Source of the DNA: Tabrizicola soli
GTDB taxonomy: Bacteria > Pseudomonadota > Alphaproteobacteria > Rhodobacterales > Rhodobacteraceae
Reading direction: 5' to 3'
Assembly: GCF_015999335.1 (NCBI RefSeq)
Contig: NZ_JAEACP010000001.1
Span: 310,001 to 374,000 of the forward strand
DNA length: 64,000 nt
Position 1 is the stretch's first letter; each line of letters begins with the position of its first letter. Under the pieces are notes generated by a model that made no database searches, had not been told where the DNA came from, and saw nothing but the letters and a program-made list of their open reading frames with translations. This document shows positions 46,586 through 55,292 of the stretch, piece after piece. The position numbers were made by a program, and so were the translations under genes.

Positions 46586-47824
46586 ATGAGCGAGCGGCAG
46601 CGGGAGATCGAGGCGGTGCTGGGCCTGGGGCGACCGCAGAGAGGCCGGATATGGTGGGCGCTGGCGGCGGTTCTGGCCCTGGGCGGGCTTGGCGCCTGGT
46701 ATCTGGCGCAGAGGAGCGCGGGCGTGGGCATCGCCTATGCCACGCAGGCCGTCGTCCGCGGCGATCTGGTGGTCACGGTCACCGCCACGGGGTCGGTCGA
46801 GCCGACGAACATGGTCGATATCTCGAGCGAGCTGTCGGGGACGCTGAAAGAGGTTCTGGTGGATTTCAACGACCGGGTCGAGACCGGGCAGGTCCTGGCG
46901 CGGCTGGACACGGCGAATCTCGAGGCGAAGGTGGCGGTGCAGCGCGCCAACCTGCGCGCGGCCGATGCGCGTGTCGCAAGGGCACAGGCGACGCTGAACG
47001 AGGTCGAGACGAATTTCGACACCTCGCGCCAGCTGGACGAACGCGGTGTCACCAGCCGGCAAAGCCTGGACACCGCCCGCGCGGCGCTGGACCGGGCGCG
47101 GGCCGATCTGGAGATCGCCGAGGCGGATGTGGCGCTGTCCAGCGCCAACCTGCGGCTGGCCGAGACCGAACTGGCCAAGGCCTGCATCTGCTCGCCCATC
47201 ACCGGCGTCGTGCTGGACCGGCAGGCGGATACGGGCCAGATTGTCGCGGCCTCGCTGTCGGCGCCGGTCCTGTTCACCGTGGCCGAGGATCTGACGCGGA
47301 TGGAACTGCAGGTCGCGGTGGACGAGGCCGATATCGGCAGGCTGGAGATCGGCGATGCGGCGACCTTCACGGTCGATGCCTATGACACCCGCACCTTCCC
47401 CGCCGAGATCGCCCGGATCCGCTATGCGCCGCAGACGGCCGAGGGCGTAGTGACCTATCTCGCCACGCTGGACGTGGACAATTCGCATCTCGCGCTGCGG
47501 CCCGGCATGACCGCAACCGCCGAAATCGTGGTGAGCAAGGTGGGCGATGCGCTGCTGGTGCCCAATGCGGCGCTGCGGTTCCGTCCGGCGGTGACGGCGG
47601 CCGAGGAGGAGGAGGGCGGCGGCAGCGGGCTTCTCGGGCTGATCATGCCGCGCCGCCCCAGCCTTCCCGATGCGCCGCGTGCGGCGGATGCGGTCTGGGT
47701 CCTGCGCGCGGGCCAGCCGGTCGAGGTGGCGATCGAGCCCGGCGACAGCGACGGCCAGCTGACCGAGATCCGCAGCGGCGGGCTAACCGAGGGCGATCTG
47801 GTGATCATCGGGCAGGACGGCTGA
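46586..47824 (+). CDS. macA: MacA-like periplasmic adaptor
   Basis: The 412-aa membrane fusion protein is anchored by one N-terminal helix (IWWALAAVLALGGLGAWYLA, residues about 20-40). It has lipoyl halves (TGSVEPTNMVDISSELSG, ICSPITGVVLDRQADTG), an alpha-hairpin, and a barrel domain with TYLATLDVDNSHLALRPGM. It links the MacB pump to TolC. The ATG at 46586 has GGAAGG upstream. The stop overlaps the ATPase gene by TGATG. Confidence 0.9.
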   Translation: MSERQREIEAVLGLGRPQRGRIWWALAAVLALGGLGAWYLAQRSAGVGIAYATQAVVRGDLVVTVTATGSVEPTNMVDISSELSGTLKEVLVDFNDRVETGQVLARLDTANLEAKVAVQRANLRAADARVARAQATLNEVETNFDTSRQLDERGVTSRQSLDTARAALDRARADLEIAEADVALSSANLRLAETELAKACICSPITGVVLDRQADTGQIVAASLSAPVLFTVAEDLTRMELQVAVDEADIGRLEIGDAATFTVDAYDTRTFPAEIARIRYAPQTAEGVVTYLATLDVDNSHLALRPGMTATAEIVVSKVGDALLVPNAALRFRPAVTAAEEEEGGGSGLLGLIMPRRPSLPDAPRAADAVWVLRAGQPVEVAIEPGDSDGQLTEIRSGGLTEGDLVIIGQDG

Positions 47825-48531
47825 TGGCCGGGGATCCGCCGCTGATCCGGCTGCGCGGCGTCACCCGCCTCTATGGTCAGGGCGCCGCCGAGGTGCGGGC
47901 GCTGGACGGGGTCGATCTGGACATCGCGCGGGGCGAGTTCGTCGCGATCATGGGGCCCAGCGGCTCGGGCAAGTCGACGGCGATGAACGTGATCGGCTGC
48001 CTGGACCGGCCGACCTCGGGGCAATACCTGTTCGAGGGGGTCGAGATCGCGGGGCTGGACCGCGACCAGCGCGCGCTTCTGCGGCGCAACTACCTGGGTT
48101 TCATCTTCCAGGGCTACAATCTGCTGCCGCGGACATCGGCCCTGGACAATGTGGAATTGCCATTGATCTACAAGGGGATGCCCCGCGCCGAACGGATCGC
48201 GCGGGCCCTGGAGGCGCTGGAGATGGTCGGGCTGAAGGGGCGCGAGCATCACGACCCCTCGCAGCTGTCCGGCGGGCAGCAGCAACGGGTGGCGATCGCA
48301 CGCGCGCTGGCGGGCGACCCGCGGGTGCTTCTGGCCGACGAGCCCACCGGGAACCTCGATACCCGCCGCTCGGTCGAGATCATGGACCTACTGGTCAGCC
48401 TGCGCCGCCAGCGCGAGTTGACCATCGTCATGGTCACGCATGAGGATGACATGGCCGCCTATGCCGACCGCATCATCTGGATGGTCGACGGCCGCATCGA
48501 CAGCGAGCGCCGCAACGGGAAGGTGGCCTGA
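47824..48531 (+). CDS. MacB-type ABC exporter ATPase
   Basis: The 235-aa ATPase of the MacB/LolD group has Walker [11 protein letters not shown]-loop [18 protein letters not shown], signature LSGGQQQR, Walker [13 protein letters not shown]. In MacB proper the ATPase and permease are fused; here they are separate genes 1 bp apart, as in many Gram-negative and Gram-positive relatives. It is coupled to macA by TGATG. Confidence 0.92.
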   Translation: MAGDPPLIRLRGVTRLYGQGAAEVRALDGVDLDIARGEFVAIMGPSGSGKSTAMNVIGCLDRPTSGQYLFEGVEIAGLDRDQRALLRRNYLGFIFQGYNLLPRTSALDNVELPLIYKGMPRAERIARALEALEMVGLKGREHHDPSQLSGGQQQRVAIARALAGDPRVLLADEPTGNLDTRRSVEIMDLLVSLRRQRELTIVMVTHEDDMAAYADRIIWMVDGRIDSERRNGKVA

Positions 48532-48532
48532 G

Positions 48533-49750
48533 ATGCTGTGGGAAACGGCCCGGCTGGCGCTCAGGGCGATCCTGCGCAATGCGCTTCGGTCCTTCCTGAC
48601 GGTGCTGGGCATCGTGATCGGCGTGGCCTCGGTGATCGCGATGGTCACCGTGGGCCAGGGCTCGCAGGCGCAGGTGACGGCCGATGTCGCAAAGCTCGGG
48701 ACGAACATCCTGATGCTGCGGCCGGGCGGGCGCGGGATGGCTCCCGGCCCCGGTGGCGGGGCCAGCGTGGCGCGGCCCTTCGACCTGCGCATGGTCGCGC
48801 GGCTGGAGCACGGGCTGGACGAGATCGAGACCGCCGCCCCCGTCTCGAACGGCACGGCGACGGTGGTGGCGGGGGGCGAGAACTACCGCACCCAGATCAC
48901 CGCGACCGATGCGCGCTATCTGGAGGCGGCGAACTGGCCGCTGGTGGCGGGCCGCAACTTCACCGAGGCCGAGGCACGCTCGGGCGCGGCAGCCTGCATC
49001 CTGGGCGAGACGGTGCGGCGCGAGATCTTCGGCGGCCTGGATCCGATCGGCCAGTCGCTGCGGCTGGAGGCGATGAGTTGCAAGGTGATCGGCCTGCTTG
49101 CCGCCAAGGGCGCCTCGTCCTTCGGCAGCGACCAGGACGACGTGGTGCTGATGCCGATCCGCACCTTCCAGCGCCGTATCGCGGGCAATGACGATGTGGG
49201 AACGGTCTATATCCGTGTCGCAGACGGGGTGGCGACCGAGGATGCGGCGGTGGCGATCACCTACCTCATGCGCGAGATCCGCCGCATCGGCCCCGAGGAA
49301 GAGGACGATTTCGACGTCATCGACATGAAGCAGCTGGCCTCGATGCTGACGCAGATCACCGGGGTGCTGAGCGGGCTTCTGGCGGCGGTGGCGGCGGTCA
49401 GCCTGCTGGTGGGCGGCATCGGCATCATGAACATCATGCTGGTCAGCGTCACCGAGCGCACCCGCGAGATCGGCATCCGCCTGGCGGTGGGGGCGCAGGC
49501 GCGGCAGGTGCTGATGCAGTTCCTGGTCGAGGCGATCGTGCTGTCGCTGATGGGCGGGGTCCTCGGGATCGTGCTGGGCCTCGGCCTTGCCGCCGTCGCG
49601 GCGCGGTTCATGGCGATCCCCTTCACGCCCGATCCGGCCGTGGTCCTGCTGGCCTTCGCCTTCTCGGCGCTGGTCGGCGTCATCTTCGGCTTCTTCCCCG
49701 CCCGCGCCGCCGCAAGGCTGGACCCGATCGAGGCGCTGCGCCACGAATGA
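48533..49750 (+). CDS. MacB-type ABC exporter permease
   Basis: The 405-aa permease has the MacB topology: helix 1 ([20 protein letters not shown]), a periplasmic MacB core domain (about 50-270), then three helices with [20 protein letters not shown] and the end [19 protein letters not shown], all hallmark motifs. It works as a mechanotransmission pump that pushes substrates from the periplasm through TolC. Substrate (macrolide, lipopeptide or toxin) is unknown. It follows the ATPase gene by one base. Confidence 0.93.
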   Translation: MLWETARLALRAILRNALRSFLTVLGIVIGVASVIAMVTVGQGSQAQVTADVAKLGTNILMLRPGGRGMAPGPGGGASVARPFDLRMVARLEHGLDEIETAAPVSNGTATVVAGGENYRTQITATDARYLEAANWPLVAGRNFTEAEARSGAAACILGETVRREIFGGLDPIGQSLRLEAMSCKVIGLLAAKGASSFGSDQDDVVLMPIRTFQRRIAGNDDVGTVYIRVADGVATEDAAVAITYLMREIRRIGPEEEDDFDVIDMKQLASMLTQITGVLSGLLAAVAAVSLLVGGIGIMNIMLVSVTERTREIGIRLAVGAQARQVLMQFLVEAIVLSLMGGVLGIVLGLGLAAVAARFMAIPFTPDPAVVLLAFAFSALVGVIFGFFPARAAARLDPIEALRHE

Positions 49751-49816
49751 CGGCGTTCCGAAAGTGACAGGCTGCCCTTCATCCGCTAGCCTTCCCGATA
49801 CCCGGGGAGGGGACGC

Positions 49817-50917
49817 ATGGCGACCGGATTCGTCTTTCACGAACTTTACCTTTGGCACGACACGCAGAACTGGGCGCTGATCTTCCCGCCGGGACTGACG
49901 ATCCAGCCCGGCGAACATGCCGAAAACCCCGAGACCAAGCGTCGTCTGAAGAACCTGATCGAGGTCTCGGGCCTGATCGACCACCTGACGCCGATCAGGC
50001 CGCGTCCGGCGACCGAGACCGAGATCCTGCGCTTTCACACCGCCACGCATCTGGAGAAGATCCGCAGCATGAGTGCCTCGGGCGGCGGCGATGCCAGCGA
50101 GCTGACCCCCTTCGGCACCGGCAGCTACGAGATCGCGCTGCTGGCGGCGGGCGGCACGATCGAGGCGATGGATGCGGTCCTGGCCGGCCGGGTGCATAAT
50201 GCCTATGCGCTGGTGCGCCCGCCGGGACATCATGCGACGCAGGACGTCGGGATGGGCTTTTGCCTTTTCGGCAACGTGGCCATCGCGATCATGCATGCCC
50301 GGTCGCAGCGTGGGCTGGGGCGCGTCGCCACGGTGGACTGGGACGTGCATCACGGCAACGGCACGCAGGCGGCCTTCTATGACACGCCCGAGGTGCTGAC
50401 GATCTCGCTGCACCAGGACAGCCTGTTCCCCGTCGGCTCGGGCCGCCTGGCCGAGCGCGGTGCGGGCCGGGGCGAGGGCTACAACCTGAACATCCCCCTG
50501 CCCCCGGGCTGCGGCGATGGCGCCTATCTCGAGGCGATGCGGCGTGTCGTCATCCCGGCGCTGGACCGCTACCGGCCCGAGGTGATCGTCGTTCCCTCGG
50601 GGTTCGATGCCTCGGGCGTCGATCCCCTGGGGCGGATGATGGTCTCGGCCGAGGGCTACCGCCAGATGACCCGGCTGCTGATGGAGGCAGCCGACCGGCT
50701 CTGCGGCGGGCGGCTGATGATGTCGCACGAGGGCGGCTATTCGGCGATGTATGCGCCCTACTGCGGGCTGGCGGTGCTGGAGGAGATGTCGGGCCACCGC
50801 ACGGGGGTGGAAGATCCCTGGGGGCCGCATATCGCGCATTGGGGCCAGCAGGACCTGCAACCGCACCAGAGCGCGGCAATCGACGCCGCCGCGGCGCTGC
50901 TGGAAGCCATCCGCTAG
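49817..50917 (+). CDS. Histone deacetylase/acetylpolyamine amidohydrolase superfamily protein (class II-like)
   Basis: The 366-aa zinc hydrolase has RPPGHHA (active-site His pair), VATVDWDVHHGNGTQ (Zn Asp and His), SLHQDSLFP, and VVPSGFDASGVDPLGRM (second Zn Asp). The late HEGGYSAMY is close to the class II pattern. Bacterial members deacetylate polyamines, amides or acetoin-related targets; the substrate is unknown. The left boundary of the tRNA-Arg island lies 33 bp after its stop. Confidence 0.9.
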   Translation: MATGFVFHELYLWHDTQNWALIFPPGLTIQPGEHAENPETKRRLKNLIEVSGLIDHLTPIRPRPATETEILRFHTATHLEKIRSMSASGGGDASELTPFGTGSYEIALLAAGGTIEAMDAVLAGRVHNAYALVRPPGHHATQDVGMGFCLFGNVAIAIMHARSQRGLGRVATVDWDVHHGNGTQAAFYDTPEVLTISLHQDSLFPVGSGRLAERGAGRGEGYNLNIPLPPGCGDGAYLEAMRRVVIPALDRYRPEVIVVPSGFDASGVDPLGRMMVSAEGYRQMTRLLMEAADRLCGGRLMMSHEGGYSAMYAPYCGLAVLEEMSGHRTGVEDPWGPHIAHWGQQDLQPHQSAAIDAAAALLEAIR

Positions 50918-50949
50918 GCACCGCCGCGCTGGTATCTTCAAGGGCTCGC

Positions 50950-50967
50950 TGGCGCACCAGAGAGGAT
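50950..50967 (+). repeat. Putative island attachment site, distal copy
   Basis: The 18 bases starting TGGCGCACC and ending AGGAT match the tRNA-Arg(CCG) 3' end at 52864-52881 in 16 of 18 positions and the same orientation. It marks the point where GC-rich chromosome changes to AT-richer DNA. It is the expected duplicate of an integrase core site. Confidence 0.65.
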
Positions 50968-51181
50968 GAAACTTGGCACCTCTATGTCATTGTAGATGCT
51001 TTATAATTTTGGTGGATACAGCCTCCTCCAAAGAGGAAAGGCGATCGGAGGTTGGGTCGATTTTCCAGAAGGGCTGTCTCGCCTAATCCACGAGCATTGT
51101 TCTCGTGCGCAAGGGCCCGGCGAACCGAACGCCGTCGAAGAATCCTGTTTACTGGATGAAAAAATCCAATATACTGGAGTG

Positions 51182-51766
51182 ATGGATTTAGATGCTCTCA
51201 TCGCAATGCGGGTGCGCGAACTACGAAAGGCTCGCGGTCATTCACTCGATACTCTAGCCGATCTAAGCGGGGTCAGCCGTTCGATGATCTCTCTCATCGA
51301 GCGCGGAGAGACGAGTCCGACCGCCGCTGTATTGAATAGGCTAGCGAACGCGCTTGGCGTGACTTTGGCCTCGCTCTTTGCCGAAGAAGCTGGAACCGCT
51401 CCGGTGCCGCTTTCACGTCTCGCGGATCAACAAGTGTGGAAAGACCCTGCTACCGGCTACGAGCGCCGACACGTTTCGCCGAGCGGCTACGCAACGCCCA
51501 TCGAGCTTGTCGAGGTCGCCTTTCCGGCTGGCGAGACCGTCACTTTCGAGACCATCATCCGCAACGTAGTGACTCATCAACAGGTGTGGGTACTCGAAGG
51601 CGAAATGATCGTGACCGTGGATGGTGACGCATCCCACCTGCGGGTCGGCGATTGTCTCGCCATGGTGCTCGGGCAGCGGATCACCTTCCACAACCCGACG
51701 AAAAAGTTAGCGCGCTATGCGGTCGTGCTGACCACAACCTCCAACACTTCAAGGAAACAAGGATGA
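51182..51766 (+). CDS. XRE-family regulator with C-terminal cupin domain
   Basis: The 194-aa protein has an HTH of the SinR/XRE type (VRELRKARGHSLDTLADLSG, VSRSMISLIERGETSPT). A small-molecule-binding cupin barrel follows (FETIIRNVVTHQQVWVLEGE, DGDASHLRVGDCLAM). This class usually controls a neighbouring amino-acid or amine metabolism or export gene. The ATG at 51182 has GGAG upstream; the frame is open to 50996 but that region has no domain. The stop overlaps the acetyltransferase start (ATGA). Lower GC and AT-ending codons mark it as acquired. Confidence 0.9.
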   Translation: MDLDALIAMRVRELRKARGHSLDTLADLSGVSRSMISLIERGETSPTAAVLNRLANALGVTLASLFAEEAGTAPVPLSRLADQQVWKDPATGYERRHVSPSGYATPIELVEVAFPAGETVTFETIIRNVVTHQQVWVLEGEMIVTVDGDASHLRVGDCLAMVLGQRITFHNPTKKLARYAVVLTTTSNTSRKQG

Positions 51767-52293
51767 GTGAGCCGATTATCGTTCAGTGCTCGTACGAGCG
51801 CCATGCCGCCGCGATCTTGGAAATCTTTAATGAGGCGATACAAACATCGACGGCGCTTTTCGATTACAGGCCCCGCGCTCCGGGGAGCATGGTCGGATGG
51901 TTTGACGCCAAGCGCGCAGGAAACTTCCCTGTCGTCGGCGTCGAAGATGCGCAAGGAACACTGCTCGCCTTCGGCAGCTATGGCACGTTCCGCGCGTGGC
52001 CGGCCTACAAGTATTCAGTCGAGCACTCCGTCTACGTCCACAAGGATCATCGTGGCAAAGGTCTCGGCAACGTCGTCATGCGCGAGATGATCGGCGCCGC
52101 TCGGGAGAACGACAAGCATGTGATGATCGGCGGCATCGAGGCGACAAATACCGGCAGCATCGTATTGCACGAGCGGCTTGGCTTTAAGCACACCGGCACG
52201 CTGCCGCAGGTTGGTTTCAAGTTCGGCCGTTGGCTTGATCTCGCTTTCTATCAACTCGTGCTGCAAACCCCTGCGCAGCCTGTAGACGGCTAA
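51763..52293 (+). CDS. GNAT N-acetyltransferase (phosphinothricin/MnaT-like)
   Basis: The 176-aa enzyme shows the PAT-type pattern AAILEIFNEAIQTSTALFDY, YKYSVEHSVYVHKDHRGKGL (acetyl-CoA P-loop R-G-K-G), IGGIEATNTGSIVLHERLGF and GFKFGRWLDLAFYQLVL. Relatives acetylate phosphinothricin, methionine sulfoximine or L-amino acids. It is translationally coupled to the regulator and 1 bp before the transporter, suggesting one detoxification unit. The substrate is not provable here. Confidence 0.9.
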   Translation: MSEPIIVQCSYERHAAAILEIFNEAIQTSTALFDYRPRAPGSMVGWFDAKRAGNFPVVGVEDAQGTLLAFGSYGTFRAWPAYKYSVEHSVYVHKDHRGKGLGNVVMREMIGAARENDKHVMIGGIEATNTGSIVLHERLGFKHTGTLPQVGFKFGRWLDLAFYQLVLQTPAQPVDG

Positions 52294-52294
52294 G

Positions 52295-52744
52295 ATGAGC
52301 GCGCCCCTAACCCTAGCCCTACTAACAGCGGCCGGTGCTGCACTCGTGATTCAAAATCTGCTGATGGTGCGGATAACGGAAGCTGCATCGACCGTTCTCA
52401 TTGCCCTCGTGCTGAATTCAAGTGTGGGATTGCTTTTGCTCGGAGGAACGCTGTTCGCGCGCCATGGCGTGGCCGGAATTGCAGAGATGATCGGGACGTT
52501 GCGGCCGTGGGCGATCTTGCCCGGGTTGCTCGGCTCGTTCTTCGTCTTTGCCGGCATCTTGGGCTATCAGCGGGTCGGCGCGGCTACAACGATCGCGGTT
52601 CTCGTCGCGAGCCAGCTTGTCGCGGGCATCGCGGCCGACGCCTTGAAATCCGATGCGGTTCAAACACGCCCCAGCCTTTTGACACTCGCAGGGGCAGTGC
52701 TGTTGATCCTGGGCGCTGTCATGGTGGCGCGAGAGCGCGCCTAA
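52295..52744 (+). CDS. DUF606/YdcZ-type small transporter
   Basis: The 149-aa protein has about five hydrophobic helices: ALLTAAGAALVIQNLLMVR, LIALVLNSSVGLLLLGG, AILPGLLGSFFVFAGILG, TTIAVLVASQLVAGIAADA, and LLTLAGAVLLILGAVMVA. This is the DMT-related DUF606 pattern of YdcZ-like proteins, which work as small dimeric exporters. It follows the GNAT gene by 1 bp, so it may export or exchange the substrate or product of that enzyme. Confidence 0.85.
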   Translation: MSAPLTLALLTAAGAALVIQNLLMVRITEAASTVLIALVLNSSVGLLLLGGTLFARHGVAGIAEMIGTLRPWAILPGLLGSFFVFAGILGYQRVGAATTIAVLVASQLVAGIAADALKSDAVQTRPSLLTLAGAVLLILGAVMVARERA

Positions 52745-52863
52745 CACGCGCGCTCGCGATGAGAGCGAACGCCAGCAGTTCAGACCACTCTCGAAGGCTC
52801 GGAGTCCGCGCAATTCGGAAATCGCCCCCTAGTGCCCGCCTTTGTTCTAGAATGGTAGAAATT

Positions 52864-52940
52864 TGGCGCACCCGACAGGATTCGAACCTGTGACCTCTGC
52901 CTTCGGAGGGCAGCACTCTATCCAGCTGAGCTACGGGTGC
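52864..52940 (-). tRNA. tRNA-Arg (anticodon CCG)
   Basis: The reverse complement folds as a 77-nt cloverleaf with encoded CCA: acceptor GCACCCG/CGGGTGC, anticodon stem CTGCC/GGCAG with loop CTCCGAA (anticodon CCG, reads CGG), T-arm ACAGG/CCTGT with TTCGAAT. Its 3' end is the integration site of the neighbouring island and remains intact. Confidence 0.97.
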
Positions 52941-53116
52941 CTGGACCTGTCCTTAGCCGAAGCCCGCGGGGGTTTCAACGCCAAAGGAAAGAACTTCCGC
53001 CCCGCAACCCGCGAAAATGCGGGGCTCTGCCCGGCCCTCGTGGCGCTGCCGACGCTTGACCAAATCCCCGGCGCGGGATGGACTGGGCGCATGTCCGCTT
53101 CCGCCAGGTTCCTGCC

Positions 53117-55288
53117 ATGATTTCTGCCCCCTCCGCCCCGCACACATCCCGTCTTGCGGGCCTCTGGGCCTCGCTCTCCTGCCTGGCTCTGCTGGCGGGC
53201 TGCGGTGGTGGCGAGGGGGAGGACCCGCTGGAGGAGTTCTACACGATCAGCGGCAATCCGGGGGGCTCGGGGATCTTCGGGGCGTATTTCATGCAGTCGA
53301 TCACCCAGGAATGGCGCGATGCGGCGGCGAGCTTCCGCGACAACAACCCGCGCTACAAGGTGCAGGACGGGACCTTCGCCATTGGCGGCAGGACGGTCTT
53401 CGCCAATCCGCTGCACTCCTCGCGGATGGACTATGCCCATGCCCTTGGCCTGACCGGCACGGGTGCGGTGATCGCGGTGGTGGACAATGGTTTCCTCCGC
53501 ACCCACGAGACCTTTGCCGGAAAGACGGTCACCCATACAGGGGATACAGCGGTCGACGACGGTTCGCAGGTGCCTTCCCATGGCACGACGGTCGCCTCGA
53601 TCGCGGCGGGAGAATCTTCGACCATGGTCGGCGTCGCACCGGGGGCGGATCTGGTCTTCAGCTCCTGGGATGTCCTTGATCTGGCCGCCGCCGCCGACGA
53701 GGCCCGCAGGCGGGGGGCGGTGGCGCAGAACAACTCATGGGGATTCGTGGACAGGCCGATCACGCAGGCCAGCCATGAGTCCATCTTCGGCATCCCGGCC
53801 TATGCCGCCTGGCTGGCGGCCCTGAAGCTTTATGCCGCGGACGGGGTCGTGGTCTTCGCGATCTCGAACGAGGAGGACGCCGCGACCGCCGGCCTGATGG
53901 AGGCGCTGCCCCTGCTCGAGCCCGATCTGGAAACGGCCTGGATCGCGGCGGGCAATGCGGTGCCGGTCTTTGACGACGACGGGGTCAGCGCGGTTGCCCT
54001 GCGCCTGTCGGCCGGCTGCCTCGAAGCCGCGCGCTGGTGCCTGATGGCGGATGGCAGCTGGTATGCGGCCATGGCGGGGTCGAACAGCGCCTATGGCTCG
54101 GCCACCGGATCGTCCTTCGCGGCGCCGCAGGTTTCTGGCGCGCTGGCGCTTCTGGCCGAGGCCTTCCCGCACCTTGCCCCGCACCAGTTGCGCGCGCGGC
54201 TGCTGGCGTCGGCGGACAACACGTTCACCGGCTTTACCGCGGCGGGAAGCATCGACCTGCTGGAGGGAGACGAGACCTTCCTGCACGCCTATTCGACCGA
54301 ATTCGGCCATGGGTTCCTGGACATAAGGGCGGCGCTGTTGCCGATCGGGACGCTGACCATGACCATGGCCGACGGCGGTGCGGTCGCGGTGACGGAACTG
54401 GGCTTCGCGACCGGCGGGGCGATGGGCGATGCGGTGGTGCGCGGGCTTGCGGGGGTGGACCTTGCCGCCGAGGACGCGCTGGGGGGCGGGTTCGACGTGG
54501 CGGCGAAGTCCTTTGCCACCGAAGCGGCGGTCGAGCCCCTGGCCGAGACGGTCGCGGCACGTGCGCTTGGCAAGGATTTCGCCCGCGCGCGGACCGCGCC
54601 GATCAGCCCGCTGGCCCGCAGCTTCGAGGCCTTTCCCGGCCGGACGCTGGAGCTGACCGGCCCCGATGGAGGAAGCGCAGTGGCGCTCATGCTGGGCGGG
54701 GGCGAGAGTTACGGCATCGCGCTGTCGCGGCGGGTGGCCGAGGGGACGTTGAACCTGGACCTGGGGCTGAAGCTTTCGCGTGACGATGGCAGTCTGATGG
54801 GTTTTGCCGATGCGACGGGCGGGGGCGCGGCGATGGCTGCGCTGACGGTCAGCCTGTCGCATGACCTTGGTTCCGGCAGCTTCTTCGCGCTGTCGGGCGA
54901 GATGGGCCTGGCCGACCTTACCACGCCGCGGGCGCTGTCCGGCGTCACGACCGCAAGCTTCGACAGCCTGAGCCTGGATGTCGGCACGCGCAATGTCCTG
55001 GCCCGTGGCGACCGGCTGGCGGTCGGCGTCTCGCTGCCCATGGCGGTCACCGCCGGGCAGGCCGAGATGGTGGTGCCGGTCGCACTGGGTCAGGGCCGGT
55101 CCGAGATGCGTAGTCTTGCCTTCGACCTTGCCCCGAGCGAGCGGCAGGTGGACCTCTCCGTCAGCTATCAGGCGTCGATGGGCGAGAACTCGGAGCTGCT
55201 GGTCGAACTGGTCCATGCGCAGAATTACGGCAACCGCGCCGGGATAACGGACAATGCGGCAGTTCTGGGGATGAGGTGGAGTTTCTGA
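53117..55288 (+). CDS. Lipidated S8 (subtilisin-like) serine protease with autotransporter-like barrel
   Basis: The 723-aa protein starts with a lipoprotein signal (LSCLALLAGCGGG; lipobox Cys about residue 34). An S8 protease domain follows with the full triad: Asp123 (VVDNGF), His155 (PSHGTTVAS) and Ser333 (GSSFAAPQ). The last about 250 residues are beta-rich with alternating hydrophobic residues and end in Phe (VLGMRWSF), as in outer-membrane autotransporter barrels. NalP of Neisseria is a known lipidated S8 autotransporter, so a surface protease is likely. The ATG at 53117 begins directly on the signal peptide. It stands alone. Confidence 0.82.
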   Translation: MISAPSAPHTSRLAGLWASLSCLALLAGCGGGEGEDPLEEFYTISGNPGGSGIFGAYFMQSITQEWRDAAASFRDNNPRYKVQDGTFAIGGRTVFANPLHSSRMDYAHALGLTGTGAVIAVVDNGFLRTHETFAGKTVTHTGDTAVDDGSQVPSHGTTVASIAAGESSTMVGVAPGADLVFSSWDVLDLAAAADEARRRGAVAQNNSWGFVDRPITQASHESIFGIPAYAAWLAALKLYAADGVVVFAISNEEDAATAGLMEALPLLEPDLETAWIAAGNAVPVFDDDGVSAVALRLSAGCLEAARWCLMADGSWYAAMAGSNSAYGSATGSSFAAPQVSGALALLAEAFPHLAPHQLRARLLASADNTFTGFTAAGSIDLLEGDETFLHAYSTEFGHGFLDIRAALLPIGTLTMTMADGGAVAVTELGFATGGAMGDAVVRGLAGVDLAAEDALGGGFDVAAKSFATEAAVEPLAETVAARALGKDFARARTAPISPLARSFEAFPGRTLELTGPDGGSAVALMLGGGESYGIALSRRVAEGTLNLDLGLKLSRDDGSLMGFADATGGGAAMAALTVSLSHDLGSGSFFALSGEMGLADLTTPRALSGVTTASFDSLSLDVGTRNVLARGDRLAVGVSLPMAVTAGQAEMVVPVALGQGRSEMRSLAFDLAPSERQVDLSVSYQASMGENSELLVELVHAQNYGNRAGITDNAAVLGMRWSF

Positions 55289-55292
55289 CGCC

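Larger units (their letters stand above)
50950..52881. mobile_element. Small genomic island at tRNA-Arg(CCG)
   Basis: About 1.9 kb of visibly lower-GC DNA with different codon use lies between an 18-bp near-direct repeat and the 3' end of tRNA-Arg. It carries an XRE-cupin regulator, a GNAT acetyltransferase and a DUF606 transporter in one tight operon. No integrase or transposase is present, so it is either the cargo left from a larger element or moved by an integrase in trans. The 50968-51181 part is AT-rich leader DNA with TATAAT at 51002-51007 and no clear gene; 52745-52863 is short spacer. Confidence 0.7.

Noticed and set aside
50968-51181. Integrase or excisionase remnant at the left end of the island
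   Set aside because: The open frames there are short and show no recombinase motif; the extension upstream of the XRE start looks like leader DNA.
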